The notes beneath the pieces are model-generated. The model had not been told where the DNA came from. It saw only the letters and a program-made list of their open reading frames with translations, and searched no databases. Positions 9,343 through 17,881 of a DNA stretch of 64,000 nt are shown piece after piece. Position numbers and translations under genes: made by a program. The stretch comes from Pinirhizobacter sp036499745 (GTDB taxonomy: Bacteria > Pseudomonadota > Gammaproteobacteria > Xanthomonadales > Rhodanobacteraceae), in the NCBI RefSeq assembly GCF_036499745.1, contig NZ_DASYDG010000002.1, positions 10,258 through 74,257 on the forward strand, written 5' to 3'. Each line of letters begins with the position of its first letter. Position 1 is the first letter of the stretch.

Positions 9343-10306
9343 CCTGAAGAAGCAGGCGTTCGCACTGGCGTTGACCCTGACCGCACCTGCCCTGGCGCAG
9401 GCAGGCAATCCGCTGCTGCCCTCGGGGCCGGACCCCTGGGTGGCGCAGAAAGACGGCTTCTATTACTACACCAACACACTCGGCGACCGCATCGACCTGT
9501 GGAAGACCACCGACATGCGCAAGCTCAGCCAAGCGATGCGCGTCACCGTGTGGCGCGCACCGGTATCGGGGCCGCATTCGTTCTCGATCTGGGCGCCGGA
9601 GCTGCACTTCCTGGATGGCAAGTGGTACCTGTATTACAGCGCCTCAGAACGAGGGCATGACGACGACGCCCATCGCCACGTGTTCGTGCTGGAGAACCCC
9701 TCGAGCGATCCCACCGAAGGCACGTGGGTGGACAAGGGCATGCTCAAGACCGGTTACAACGGCATCGACGGCACCGTTTTCGATCACGGCGGCAAGCGGT
9801 ACTTCGTGTACTCCGCCTATGTGGGTGACCACAGCGACCTGGTGATCGCGCCGATGACGAACCCCTGGACGCTGTCCGATAAACAGGTGGACATCGCCGC
9901 ACCAACCTATGAGTGGGAAATGCAGGGTGGCAGGAAAATCCTGGAAGGGCCGGAATTCCTTGCCGGTCCCTCCGGCAAGGTCTTCCTGACCTACTCCGCC
10001 AGCGCCTGCTGGTCCGACGGTTACTCGCTGGGCCTGCTTACCGCCGATGCAAAGGCCGACCTCACCGACCCCGCTTCGTGGAAGAAATCCCCCACGCCGG
10101 TATTTGCCAGTGCCAACGGCGTGTACGCACCGGGACATAACGGCTTCTTCCAGACACCCGACGGCCGCCACTGGCTGATCTACCACGCCAACGGCGGCCC
10201 CGACTGGAAATGCACGAAGCGCCGAGCGCCACGCATCCAGCCGTTCGACTTCGGTCCCGACGGCACGCCGCGTTTCGGCGCACCAGTGCCGGACGCAAAG
10301 AACTAG
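9329..10306 (+). CDS. Exported GH43 arabinofuranosidase-like enzyme
   Basis: A 325-residue GH43 protein with a signal peptide (about 1-25, ending A-L-A-Q-A-G). The three acidic residues are Asp35 (S-G-P-D-P), Asp147 (G-I-D-G) and Glu206 (L-E-G-P), with W-A-P-E-L-H at 88-93. It is only distantly similar to the GH43 at 3745, so the two probably cut different linkages. Start choice: the ATG at 9329 lies six bases after AGGTGG (9317-9322); an ATG at 9323 and an upstream GTG are also open. The gene overlaps the GH93-like gene by 14 bases, which suggests translational coupling. It ends tail to tail with the DoxX-like gene, sharing CTAG. Confidence 0.87.
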   Translation: MTRLDLKKQAFALALTLTAPALAQAGNPLLPSGPDPWVAQKDGFYYYTNTLGDRIDLWKTTDMRKLSQAMRVTVWRAPVSGPHSFSIWAPELHFLDGKWYLYYSASERGHDDDAHRHVFVLENPSSDPTEGTWVDKGMLKTGYNGIDGTVFDHGGKRYFVYSAYVGDHSDLVIAPMTNPWTLSDKQVDIAAPTYEWEMQGGRKILEGPEFLAGPSGKVFLTYSASACWSDGYSLGLLTADAKADLTDPASWKKSPTPVFASANGVYAPGHNGFFQTPDGRHWLIYHANGGPDWKCTKRRAPRIQPFDFGPDGTPRFGAPVPDAKN

Positions 10307-10737
10307 AGGGCCGGATTGAACAACGTGCTTGTCCTGCCCCTGCGGGCGGGACCGGCAAACAGCGGCGCGAATGCCGCGCGACGATCCCAGGCCAGTACCA
10401 GGTACACGGCCAGTACGATCCAATGGATACCGAAGCCTTCGCGTTCGGACACTGCGTGGTAGCCGAAGATCGCCACCACGGGCGCGGCCAGCAGCAGCAG
10501 GGCGAACGGTACCGAGCGATTGGCCAGCAATAGCAGCCCGGCCACCACGAAGATCACGCTGACCACCGGCATCACGAACCCGCTCGCGCCAAGCCCCTGC
10601 AGGAACGATTGCGCGGCCGCCGCCACCGGTGCCGGCGGCTGCCAGATGTGCGCAAAATGATTGACGCCGGAGAAGGCAAACAGCGCACCGAGCAGCGTGC
10701 GAAGGACATGGATCGTCCAGCGGTAGGTGATCGACAT
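10303..10737 (-). CDS. DoxX-like small membrane protein
   Basis: A 144-residue protein with about four hydrophobic helices, an H-F-A-H segment after the first helix and a short charged C-terminus, as in DoxX/DoxD-like quinone-associated membrane proteins. Its exact role is unknown. Start chosen at 10737 (M-S-I-T-Y-R-W); longer in-frame starts at 10770 and 10845 would add a basic, non-hydrophobic leader and overlap the likely promoter. It is divergently placed from the TetR regulator, which is the usual arrangement for repressor and target. Confidence 0.7.
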   Translation of the reverse strand: MSITYRWTIHVLRTLLGALFAFSGVNHFAHIWQPPAPVAAAAQSFLQGLGASGFVMPVVSVIFVVAGLLLLANRSVPFALLLLAAPVVAIFGYHAVSEREGFGIHWIVLAVYLVLAWDRRAAFAPLFAGPARRGRTSTLFNPAL

Positions 10738-10896
10738 GGCATGGCGCCTGGAAAGGTATGAGCCCACCATCTTCCCGCCGTACCGAAAGGGCGGGTATTG
10801 TGCATCCGCACTAGACCGTTGGACCGGCACACTGCCACGATCCAATAGACAATGGCACTCTTGAGATCGCCCGGTATGGAGACTAGGTTTTCAACA

Positions 10897-11529
10897 ATGA
10901 CCGAACCCACGCCCCCGCTCATACCTCGCAAGAAGCCCTTGCAGGCACGCTCAGCCATCACTGTTGCCGCGATCGGCGAAGCCGCCATCCAGGTACTCCT
11001 GGCCGAAGGCATCGAGCGCACCACCACTACCCGGGTGGCTGCACGCGCTGGCGTCTCGGTGGGAAGCCTTTACCAGTATTTCCCCGACAAGCGTTCCCTG
11101 CTGTCGGCCGTATTGGCCCAGCACCTGACCCACGTGGCGATGGCCGTGGAACGCTCATGCATGGAACAGCGTGGCGGCACGGTCGCCGACATGGCGCAGG
11201 CGCTGGTGCACTCCTATGTCGGCGCCAAGCTCGAACATGCCCGCGCCTCGCAGGCGCTGTACGCGATTGCCGCCGAACACGGTGGCGCCGAACGCGTGGA
11301 GATGGCCCGCGAGCGCATGCTGGCAGCCGTGTCCGGCACGCTGGCAACCGCCGGTGATCGCGATTTCAACGATCCGTCCAGGCACGCGGCGGTCATCCTT
11401 GGCGCCATCGCCGGGCCGGTGCGCAACATCCTGGAAAGTAACCGGCACATCATGCCGGCCGAGGTCCTTCAGGATGAACTGGTAACGCTGGCCCGCGCCT
11501 ATCTCGAAGCGGTGTCCACGCCCTGCTGA
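10897..11529 (+). CDS. TetR/AcrR-family transcriptional regulator
   Basis: About 210 residues from ATG 10897 (in-frame alternatives at 10876 and 10852). The N-terminal helix-turn-helix is clear: T-T-T-R-V-A-A-R-A-G-V-S-V-G-S-L-Y-Q-Y-F-type residues, with the usual Y-x-Y-F-x-D-K recognition end. The all-helical C-terminal half would bind a ligand and dimerise. It is transcribed away from the DoxX-like gene across about 160 bases. In that gap GACCG occurs twice eight bases apart (10814-10818 and 10822-10826), a possible operator. Ligand and regulon are not known. Confidence 0.85.
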   Translation: MTEPTPPLIPRKKPLQARSAITVAAIGEAAIQVLLAEGIERTTTTRVAARAGVSVGSLYQYFPDKRSLLSAVLAQHLTHVAMAVERSCMEQRGGTVADMAQALVHSYVGAKLEHARASQALYAIAAEHGGAERVEMARERMLAAVSGTLATAGDRDFNDPSRHAAVILGAIAGPVRNILESNRHIMPAEVLQDELVTLARAYLEAVSTPC

Positions 11530-11534
11530 AGTTG

Positions 11535-12389
11535 TCAGCGTACAGCGTTGGCTTCCCGGGCCAGCTCTGCATCAAGCGCCTTGTTCGCGTGCACGGCGAG
11601 TGCCTTGCAGGCTGCGGTGTCCTGGAGCTTTCCGCTGGCCGCGCGTTCGAGTTCATCGCTGGCATCAGGGTGGGTGGTCAGCAGGATGCCACACGGCAAG
11701 CCGGCGACGGTTGCGATGGACCTGCGGAAGTCCTCCACCCGATGCGGATGCGCCGGCGTATCGGTGTAACGGTAGGTGCCGTTGGTGAGGGCGGTGAGGC
11801 TGTCGGCATAGGCGATGTCCACGCACTTGCCGTCCTGGCACGAACGCCATGTCCAGCTGGTGCTGCCAGGCGTGTGGCCCGGCGTGGCATGCGCCTGGAT
11901 ATCCAGCGGCCCCACCTTCACGTGCCCGCCATCGGAAACCACTGTCGCCTTCACCGGGGAATAGCCCGGGCCCGGCTGGTATTGCGGGTCGTCCGGATCC
12001 ACCCCGCCCAGGGCAAGCGCCTTCGCACCCGGCGCACTTGCATACACCGTGGCCCCGGTGTCACGGGCCACCTGTGCGATTGCGCCGGCGTGGTCCACAT
12101 GCGCGTGGGAATTAAGGATGGCTTTCACGTCCGATGGCTTGAAGCCCAGTGCGCGGATGTTCGCCTCCACCATCGATGCGTTCTCTGGCAGGGTGGCGTC
12201 GATCAGCACATGGCCCTTCGGTGAGGTCACCAGTACCGCGCTAAGGCCCAGGCTTCCCACATAGTAGGTGTTGCCGTAAATGCGGAAGGGCCGTGTGGGC
12301 TGGGTCCATTCCGGGGCGGCCAGCGCGGGCAGCGCCATCGCCGCGCACAGGGAGCCCATACAGGCCAGCATAAGGAAGGTGGGGCGCAT
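11535..12389 (-). CDS. Subclass B3 metallo-beta-lactamase
   Basis: A 284-residue exported hydrolase (signal peptide 1-25, ending A-L-A-A). It carries the full B3 zinc set: His95, His97, Asp99 and His100 (H-A-H-V-D-H), His172 (G-H-T-P-G-S) and His240 (T-T-H-P-D-A-S). The late L-L-T-x-H-P-x-A-S segment and the A-D-S-L-T segment are typical of B3 enzymes such as L1 and distinguish it from glyoxalase II. It would hydrolyse penicillins, cephalosporins and carbapenems in the periplasm. It converges with the TetR gene (6 bases apart) and is preceded by a 206-base divergent region. No beta-lactam regulator of the AmpR type lies next to it, so it is probably an intrinsic, chromosomal enzyme. Confidence 0.88.
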   Translation of the reverse strand: MRPTFLMLACMGSLCAAMALPALAAPEWTQPTRPFRIYGNTYYVGSLGLSAVLVTSPKGHVLIDATLPENASMVEANIRALGFKPSDVKAILNSHAHVDHAGAIAQVARDTGATVYASAPGAKALALGGVDPDDPQYQPGPGYSPVKATVVSDGGHVKVGPLDIQAHATPGHTPGSTSWTWRSCQDGKCVDIAYADSLTALTNGTYRYTDTPAHPHRVEDFRRSIATVAGLPCGILLTTHPDASDELERAASGKLQDTAACKALAVHANKALDAELAREANAVR

Positions 12390-12595
12390 AGGATTTCTCC
12401 ATGGAGGGAGCCGGGAAGTCTAGCCACGCACGCCGGGCCGTTCATGGCGTGACGCGGGCACGCCGGGGGCGATCCGGTGACCTGGCCGCTGGCGTGCATC
12501 AGCTTGTGGATTGGTCGGCCCGGATTGCCCGGATTGGCTCTTTAATTCCCGTCGGCCAGGGATTCCCATGGAGTCGGGACACAGGGGATACCCGC

Positions 12596-13486
12596 ATGAC
12601 CGGTACAACGCGATCGGATGGCCTGCAGTTCAACGCCGTGTTCGCCACGCGTGCGCGCGGGGCGCCAGCCCCGACCTCACCGCCGGTGGAACGAACCCAT
12701 GAACGCATCCGGCCGGCGCGTATCGCCTTCGCCCTGTCACTAATCGGCCTGGGTCTTCTGGGCCTGATCCATGGCGACTTCGCCCTGGTATGGCAGCGCA
12801 TCCCGATCGAGCACCTTCCCGGCCGTACCTTTATCGCCTACCTCTGCGCCATCGTTGAACTGGTCACGGGCGTGGGCCTGCTGCTGCCGCGCTTTGCCCT
12901 GCCTGCCGCAGCGGGGGCGATGGTGTTCACGCTGCTCTGGGCGGTGCTACTGAAGCTTCCCGCCGTGCTGGTGGTGCCGACCATGGAAGCCACCTGGCTT
13001 GGCCTGGGCGAGATCCTGGTGATCTACGCCGGAGCCTGGACCCTCTATGCGCAGCTAGCGCGCGGGCTGCCGCCGCATTTCCTCACCGGCGAACGCGGCG
13101 TGCGCAGCGCGCGAATCGTCCTGGCGCTGGCCCTGCCGATGATCGGCCTGTCGCACTTCTTCTACACCGCGCAGACCATCACCTTCATCCCCGGCTGGTT
13201 GCCGTTCCATACGGCGCTGGCGTGGATCACGGGCGCTGGAAGCATCGCCGCGAGTGCAGGCATCGCGTTCGGCGTATGGCCGGCGCTCGCCGCGCGGCTG
13301 GAAGCGGTGATGCTGGCGCTCATCACCGCCTTGGTGTGGTTGCCTGCCATTGCGCAATCACCCGGCGACCGCAACGCGTGGACGGCGCTGGTGATCTCCT
13401 GCGCGATCACCTTCGGTGCATGGGCCGTGGCCGATGCCTATCGCGATGTCCCTGCATGGCGCGTCCGTGCCGTGGCGAGCGACTAG
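12596..13486 (+). CDS. DoxX-like multi-pass membrane protein
   Basis: 296 residues with a 45-residue soluble N-terminus and about seven to eight hydrophobic segments arranged as two DoxX-like repeats (one beginning I-G-L-G-L-L-G-L-I-H-G-D, the other I-G-L-S-H-F-F-Y-T). ATG 12596 is chosen because AGGGGA lies nine bases upstream; the frame is open to 12401 but that part is basic and unlike a protein start. Function is unknown; relatives are linked to redox or quinone chemistry. The stop codon shares CTAG with the end of the convergent SRPBCC remnant. Confidence 0.75.
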   Translation: MTGTTRSDGLQFNAVFATRARGAPAPTSPPVERTHERIRPARIAFALSLIGLGLLGLIHGDFALVWQRIPIEHLPGRTFIAYLCAIVELVTGVGLLLPRFALPAAAGAMVFTLLWAVLLKLPAVLVVPTMEATWLGLGEILVIYAGAWTLYAQLARGLPPHFLTGERGVRSARIVLALALPMIGLSHFFYTAQTITFIPGWLPFHTALAWITGAGSIAASAGIAFGVWPALAARLEAVMLALITALVWLPAIAQSPGDRNAWTALVISCAITFGAWAVADAYRDVPAWRVRAVASD

Positions 13487-13974
13487 GGCCTGGGCTCGGA
13501 AAGGATCCGCATCGTCTCGCCCAGGCAACGTTCCATGTAGCCCTGGTATAGCAGGTGCACGATCAACCACAGCAATGGTCGCCCCGTGGATCCGCGCGGC
13601 GTGAAGGCGTACGTCCATGCCACGCGCGTCCCCGCTCACTCCGGCCGGAATTCAAAGCTGCCGCGCGCGTGGTCGACCAGGCGCGAGAACAGGGGATGGG
13701 TGTAATCCCACACGTGGTAACCGAAATAAACGCCGCGCTCGGCGCGGAGCACTTCCTCGCGCACCGTGGTGCGGTCGGAAAGATGGATCAGCCGCTTCGA
13801 GCCCGGTTCGTCCCACGGGCCGGTCTGCTCGCTGGTTCCTGTGACCGCGGGCAGAAGACCGTGGCCCTTGAGTATCTTCGGCAACACATCGGCGCCTGCC
13901 AGGAAATCGAAGGCCTCCGCTGGCGGTACACGCAGGACGATGGAGCGGGTGACGGCAACGGGTTGCAGGCTCAT
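13483..13974 (-). pseudogene. SRPBCC/START-fold protein interrupted by an in-frame TGA
   Basis: Reading from ATG 13974, 112 residues of an SRPBCC (polyketide-cyclase-like) fold are followed by TGA at 13636-13638. The same frame then continues for 50 residues to TAG 13483-13485, and the continuation is a convincing C-terminal half: A-G-T-R-V-A-W-T-Y-A-F, then a proline/glycine turn and a long amphipathic helix ending E-T-M-R-I-L. The TGA sits where related proteins have a glycine in a G-G-T-x-V turn, so one GGA-to-TGA change would explain it. There is no frameshift. Either a recent nonsense mutation, a base-call error, or (unlikely) readthrough. Related proteins bind hydrophobic ligands; function here is unknown. 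Confidence 0.8.
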
Positions 13975-14085
13975 GTCCGCATTATGCGGCGAACCACGAC
14001 ACCTGCATGTACACCCATGCACCTGACCCTCGCCCTGGATAATTGTCGTACTATTTGAAGTTCGAATCGCCGAGGGAAGTTGTCG

Positions 14086-15906
14086 ATGCAAGTTCGAACG
14101 TCCGCCTTGCTTCTCCTGGCGTTGACCACAGCCGTGTCAGCGCATGCCACCACCACGCCCCTTCCCTTCCCGTCGGATACACCGCTCAAGGCATCGCTGG
14201 TCATGGATGACACCACGGGCACACCTACCTTGCTGCTGGAAAATGCGCAGGGCAAGCCGCTGATGCAATCCCGGCTTGGTCTTCGCACCACCGAAGCCGA
14301 CCTCACCCACGGCCTCAAACAAGGCCTGTCCAGCCACCATGAAGTGACCGAGCACTACACCATGACCACCGGCAAGCGCCTGGAGCGCTCGGCGACCATG
14401 GGAGAAACGCGGTTTCCTTTCACAGGCGCCAACGGCGCGAGGCTCGACGTGGTGGTGCGCACCGCCCGAGACGGCATCGCCTGGCGCTATGAACTTCCCG
14501 GCAGCAACGATGCCACCGTGCAGGGCGAGGCCACCGACTTCACCTTCCCCGAGGACACCTCGGCCTGGTTGCTGCCCTACAAACCTCAGTACGAAGGCGT
14601 GCGTTTACACGACAGCGCCTATGGCTCGCCCGTCGGCGACTTCGGTTACCCGTCGCTGTTCGAAGTGAATGGCGATTATCTTCTGGTCACCGAAAGCAAC
14701 ACCGATGGCCGCTACACCGGTAGCCGCATGCGCCATGGCGTGGACACCGGCACCTATAGCCTAGTGTTGTTCGATCCCTCGGCGAGCTTCCACGGCAGCA
14801 CGCCGTGGCGCACGGTGATTGCCGGCGACCTTGCCACGGTGACCCAGTCCACGCTGGTGGACGACCTGGCCGATCCTGCCAGATTCACCGATACCTCGTG
14901 GATCAAACCCGGCAAGGTGGCATGGTCGTGGTTGAGCGAGCACCAGAGCCCGGGCGATGTCGAACGACAAAAGGTGTATGTGGATTTCGCCTCGCGCAAC
15001 CACCTGCCGTATGTACTGGTGGATGAGGGCTGGAAAGACGCCTGGATACCGGACCTGGTGAAGTATGCCAATGCCAGGCATGTGGACATCCTGCTGTGGT
15101 TCCGTTGGACCAACCTTGATACCGAAGACAAGCGCCAGGCGATCCTGCCGAAGGTCAAGGGCTGGGGGGTGAAGGGCGTCAAGGTCGATTTTATGGATTC
15201 CGACTCGCAGGCGCGCTACCAGTGGTACGACGCGATCCTTGCCGACACCGCGAAATTGCACCTGATGGTGAATTTCCACGGCGCTACCATCCCGCACGGC
15301 CTGGCCCGCACCTGGCCGCACATCATGAGCATGGAAGCGGTACGCGGTACCGAGAACGATCCGCCGGTATATCCCAATACGGTGCAGCCATTCACGCGAA
15401 ATGTGGTGGGCTCCATGGATTTCACCCCCGTGGCGTTCGACGCCGGCCCGATGATGGCGTCCATCGCCCATGAAACCGCATTGTCGGTGGTGTTCGAGTC
15501 TGGCTGGCAACACCTGGCCGATAGCCCCGAAGCCTACGACAAGCGTCCCAGTGCGCTGGCGTTCCTGGATCAGGTGCCTACCGTATGGGACGAAACGAAG
15601 CTGCTTTCGGGAACACCCGGCAAGGACATCGTGATTGCCCGGCGCAGCGGCAAGCGCTGGTTTATCGGCGGCATCCGTAGCGGCGCCGGCGAAACCCTGC
15701 GGCTACCCCTGGCGGCGCTCGGCAAGGGCGACTGGCTGATCGATACGATCGAAGACACACCCGGTGAAGGTCGCGGCGATGTGATCCACCGCGATGTGCA
15801 CGGAACCAGCAATACGCTGGATTTCGCCGTGAAGAAGGATGGCGGCTTCGCCGCGGTGGTTTGCCCGGCCAGCGCGGGTCGCACAAGCTGCTACGACCCG
15901 CTCTAG
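14086..15906 (+). CDS. GH97 glycoside hydrolase, retaining (alpha-galactosidase-like) type
   Basis: A 606-residue exported enzyme (signal peptide about 1-21, ending S-A-H-A). The N-terminal super-beta-sandwich, TIM barrel and small C-terminal beta-domain fit GH97. In the barrel, V-K-V-D-F-M-D-S-D supplies Asp368; an Asp here marks the retaining branch (alpha-galactosidase or related), whereas inverting SusB-type alpha-glucosidases lack it. Glu423 in V-R-G-T-E is the likely acid/base, and neighbouring Glu residues would bind calcium. ATG 14086 is preceded by GAGGGAAG (14072-14079); a TTG two codons upstream is less likely. It is a lone gene, converging on the GST gene through a stem-loop. Substrate is not certain; GH97 also includes beta-L-arabinopyranosidase activity. 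Confidence 0.88.
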   Translation: MQVRTSALLLLALTTAVSAHATTTPLPFPSDTPLKASLVMDDTTGTPTLLLENAQGKPLMQSRLGLRTTEADLTHGLKQGLSSHHEVTEHYTMTTGKRLERSATMGETRFPFTGANGARLDVVVRTARDGIAWRYELPGSNDATVQGEATDFTFPEDTSAWLLPYKPQYEGVRLHDSAYGSPVGDFGYPSLFEVNGDYLLVTESNTDGRYTGSRMRHGVDTGTYSLVLFDPSASFHGSTPWRTVIAGDLATVTQSTLVDDLADPARFTDTSWIKPGKVAWSWLSEHQSPGDVERQKVYVDFASRNHLPYVLVDEGWKDAWIPDLVKYANARHVDILLWFRWTNLDTEDKRQAILPKVKGWGVKGVKVDFMDSDSQARYQWYDAILADTAKLHLMVNFHGATIPHGLARTWPHIMSMEAVRGTENDPPVYPNTVQPFTRNVVGSMDFTPVAFDAGPMMASIAHETALSVVFESGWQHLADSPEAYDKRPSALAFLDQVPTVWDETKLLSGTPGKDIVIARRSGKRWFIGGIRSGAGETLRLPLAALGKGDWLIDTIEDTPGEGRGDVIHRDVHGTSNTLDFAVKKDGGFAAVVCPASAGRTSCYDPL

Positions 15907-15929
15907 CCATACGGACGGCCAATCAGCCA

Positions 15930-15952
15930 CGCCCGGCCTTCATTGCCGGGCG
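15930..15952. terminator. Stem-loop between convergent GH97 and GST genes
   Basis: Perfect 8-base stem CGCCCGGC / GCCGGGCG around a 7-base loop (CTTCATT). It lies between the 3' ends of two convergent genes (15906 and 15959). There is no U-tract on either side, so it is a weak candidate for a bidirectional terminator. Confidence 0.5.
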
Positions 15953-15958
15953 ACCGGC

Positions 15959-16663
15959 TTATCCGCGGGAGGGAATATCCAGGCCGCGCTGCACCGCCGG
16001 CCGTGCCAGGCCGCGGTCGAGCCAGGCCTTGACGGCTTTGAAGCTGTCGAAACCCACCAGCTCACCGGCTTCGTAGAAGCCGACCAGGTTGCGCACCCAG
16101 CCCAGCAGGCTGATGTCGGCGATGGTGTATTCGTCGCCCATGATCCACTGGCGGTTGGCAAGCTGTGTCTCAAGCACACCCAGCAAGCGCTTGGATTCGG
16201 CTACGTAGCGATCACGCGGGCGTTTGTCTTCGTACTCGCGCCCGGCGAACTTGTGGAAGAAACCCACCTGGCCGAACATCGGCCCCACCGCTGCCATCTG
16301 GAAGAATACCCACTGGATCGTCTGGTAGCGGGCGGCAGGGTCGACCGGCAGGAACTTGCCCGTCTTCTCCGCCAGGTACAGCAGGATCGCGCCTGATTCG
16401 AACAACCCGAACGGCTTGCCGCCCGGACCGTCGGGATCGACGATCGAGGGAATCTTGCCGTTCGGATTGAGCGAAAGGTAGGGCTCGGTCCAGGTCTGGT
16501 TCTCACCGATATTGATGTAGTGCGGCTCGTACGGCAGCCCGGTTTCTTCCAGCATGATCGACACCTTCACGCCGTTGGGGGTGGGTGCCGAATACAGCTG
16601 GAGCAGGTCCGGGTGTTTGGCCGGCCAACGATTGGATATGGGAAACGCGGACAGATCAGCCAT
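15959..16663 (-). CDS. Glutathione S-transferase, nu-class (YghU/YfcG-like)
   Basis: 234 residues: an N-terminal thioredoxin-like domain (L-Y-S-A-P-T-P-N-G-V-K near residue 23, then N-P-N-G-K-I-P and F-E-S-G-A-I for glutathione binding) and a helical C-terminal domain. The T-P-N-G motif in place of a catalytic Ser/Tyr/Cys loop is typical of the YghU/YfcG group, which acts as disulfide-bond reductase or peroxidase on organic peroxides. AAGGA precedes ATG 16663. It follows the alcohol dehydrogenase gene by 21 bases on the same strand; the pair looks like an electrophile/aldehyde detoxification operon. Confidence 0.87.
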   Translation of the reverse strand: MADLSAFPISNRWPAKHPDLLQLYSAPTPNGVKVSIMLEETGLPYEPHYINIGENQTWTEPYLSLNPNGKIPSIVDPDGPGGKPFGLFESGAILLYLAEKTGKFLPVDPAARYQTIQWVFFQMAAVGPMFGQVGFFHKFAGREYEDKRPRDRYVAESKRLLGVLETQLANRQWIMGDEYTIADISLLGWVRNLVGFYEAGELVGFDSFKAVKAWLDRGLARPAVQRGLDIPSRG

Positions 16664-16684
16664 CGATATTCCTTCGGTTCTTTA

Positions 16685-17740
16685 TCAGGCGTCCATCGTA
16701 GCCATGTCGATCACGAAACGGTACTTCACGTCGTTCTTCACCAGCCGCTCGTAAGCCTCGTTCACCTGGTTCATGGCGATCATCTCAATATCGCTGACGA
16801 TGCCCTTCTCGGCGCAGAAATCGATCATTTCCTGGGTCTCGGCCATGCCGCCGATGCCCGAGCCGGTCAGGTGCTTGCGCCCGAAGATCAGGCTCGCGCC
16901 CATCACCGGCGGATCGAGCGCGGTAATGACACCCACCATCACCATCGTCGCGTCGCGGCGCAAGAGGGCCAGGTAGGGATTCGCGTCGTGCGACACCGGG
17001 ATGGTGTTGAGCAGGAAGTCAAAGCTCAGCGCGTGCTTTGCCATTGCATCGGCATCTTTCGACAGCAACACTTCGTCAGCACCCAGCCGCTTTGCATCCT
17101 TGCCCTTCTCAGGCGAGGTGGTGATCATCACCACGTGCGCGCCCATGGCCTTGGCGAACTTGATGCCCATGTGGCCCAGGCCACCCAGGCCGATCACGCC
17201 GACCTTCTGGCCGGGGCTGACCTTCCAGTGGCGCAGTGGCGAATACGTGGTGATGCCCGCGCACAGCAGCGGCGCCACGGCTTTGAGGTCCATGCCGGCT
17301 GGAATCTTCACCACGAAGCGCTGCTCGACCACGATAGCTTCGGAGTATCCGCCAAAGGTAAGGCGGTCGCTGTTGCGTTCCTTCGAGTTATACGTCCATG
17401 TGGCGCCACCGCGTTCACAGTACTGTTCAAGGTCTTCCTTGCACGCCGAACACTCGCGGCAGGAATCCACCATGCAGCCGACGCCTGCGAAATCGCCCAC
17501 CTTGAGCTTGGTGACCTTCGAACCCACGGCCTTGACCCGGCCGACGATCTCGTGGCCCGGCACCATCGGGAAGAGTGCGCCGCCCCAGTCGTCATGGGCC
17601 TGGTGCAGGTCGGAATGGCAGATGCCGCTGTAAAGAATTTCGATATGGACGTCGTTCTCGCCCGGCTCGCGGCGTTCGATGCTGAACGGAGTGATCGGCG
17701 AGGTGGGGCTCTGGGCGGCGTAGGCGCGTACGGTGAACAT
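16685..17740 (-). CDS. Zinc-dependent NAD(P)-alcohol dehydrogenase (CAD/YahK-like)
   Basis: 351 residues of the medium-chain dehydrogenase family. Catalytic zinc ligands are visible in G-I-C-H-S-D and G-H-E-I-V-G; the structural zinc is bound by four Cys in the C-x2-C-x2-C-x7-C stretch of D-S-C-R-E-C-S-A-C and E-Q-Y-C. The Rossmann motif is G-L-G-G-L-G-H near residue 184. This set fits cinnamyl-alcohol/aldehyde reductases that reduce aldehydes with NADPH. Start set at 17740 (GGAG upstream); an open extension to 17872 has no protein-like character. It is divergent from an AraC_N-type regulator, the arrangement known for YqhC/YqhD, so induction by aldehydes is likely. Confidence 0.88.
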   Translation of the reverse strand: MFTVRAYAAQSPTSPITPFSIERREPGENDVHIEILYSGICHSDLHQAHDDWGGALFPMVPGHEIVGRVKAVGSKVTKLKVGDFAGVGCMVDSCRECSACKEDLEQYCERGGATWTYNSKERNSDRLTFGGYSEAIVVEQRFVVKIPAGMDLKAVAPLLCAGITTYSPLRHWKVSPGQKVGVIGLGGLGHMGIKFAKAMGAHVVMITTSPEKGKDAKRLGADEVLLSKDADAMAKHALSFDFLLNTIPVSHDANPYLALLRRDATMVMVGVITALDPPVMGASLIFGRKHLTGSGIGGMAETQEMIDFCAEKGIVSDIEMIAMNQVNEAYERLVKNDVKYRFVIDMATMDA

Positions 17741-17881
17741 GGCTTGGCTCCAGTGGGGATGGCAGGACCTCACCAGTGTGGCCCTGGCTGTCGCCGCCGC
17801 GAATCCCCGATCCTGCCCGATTCTTGCCTGATCCTGCCCGAAGCACTCCCACGCGAAGCCGATCGGGTGCAAAATCCCGCC

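Noticed and set aside
14058..14099. AAGTTCGAA occurring twice 31 bases apart at the GH97 start.
   Set aside because: Short and partly inside the coding region; chance is likely.
16520..17881. Upstream extension of the AraC gene.
   Set aside because: Runs antisense through the GST and alcohol dehydrogenase genes; the N-terminal 450 residues have no sensible composition.
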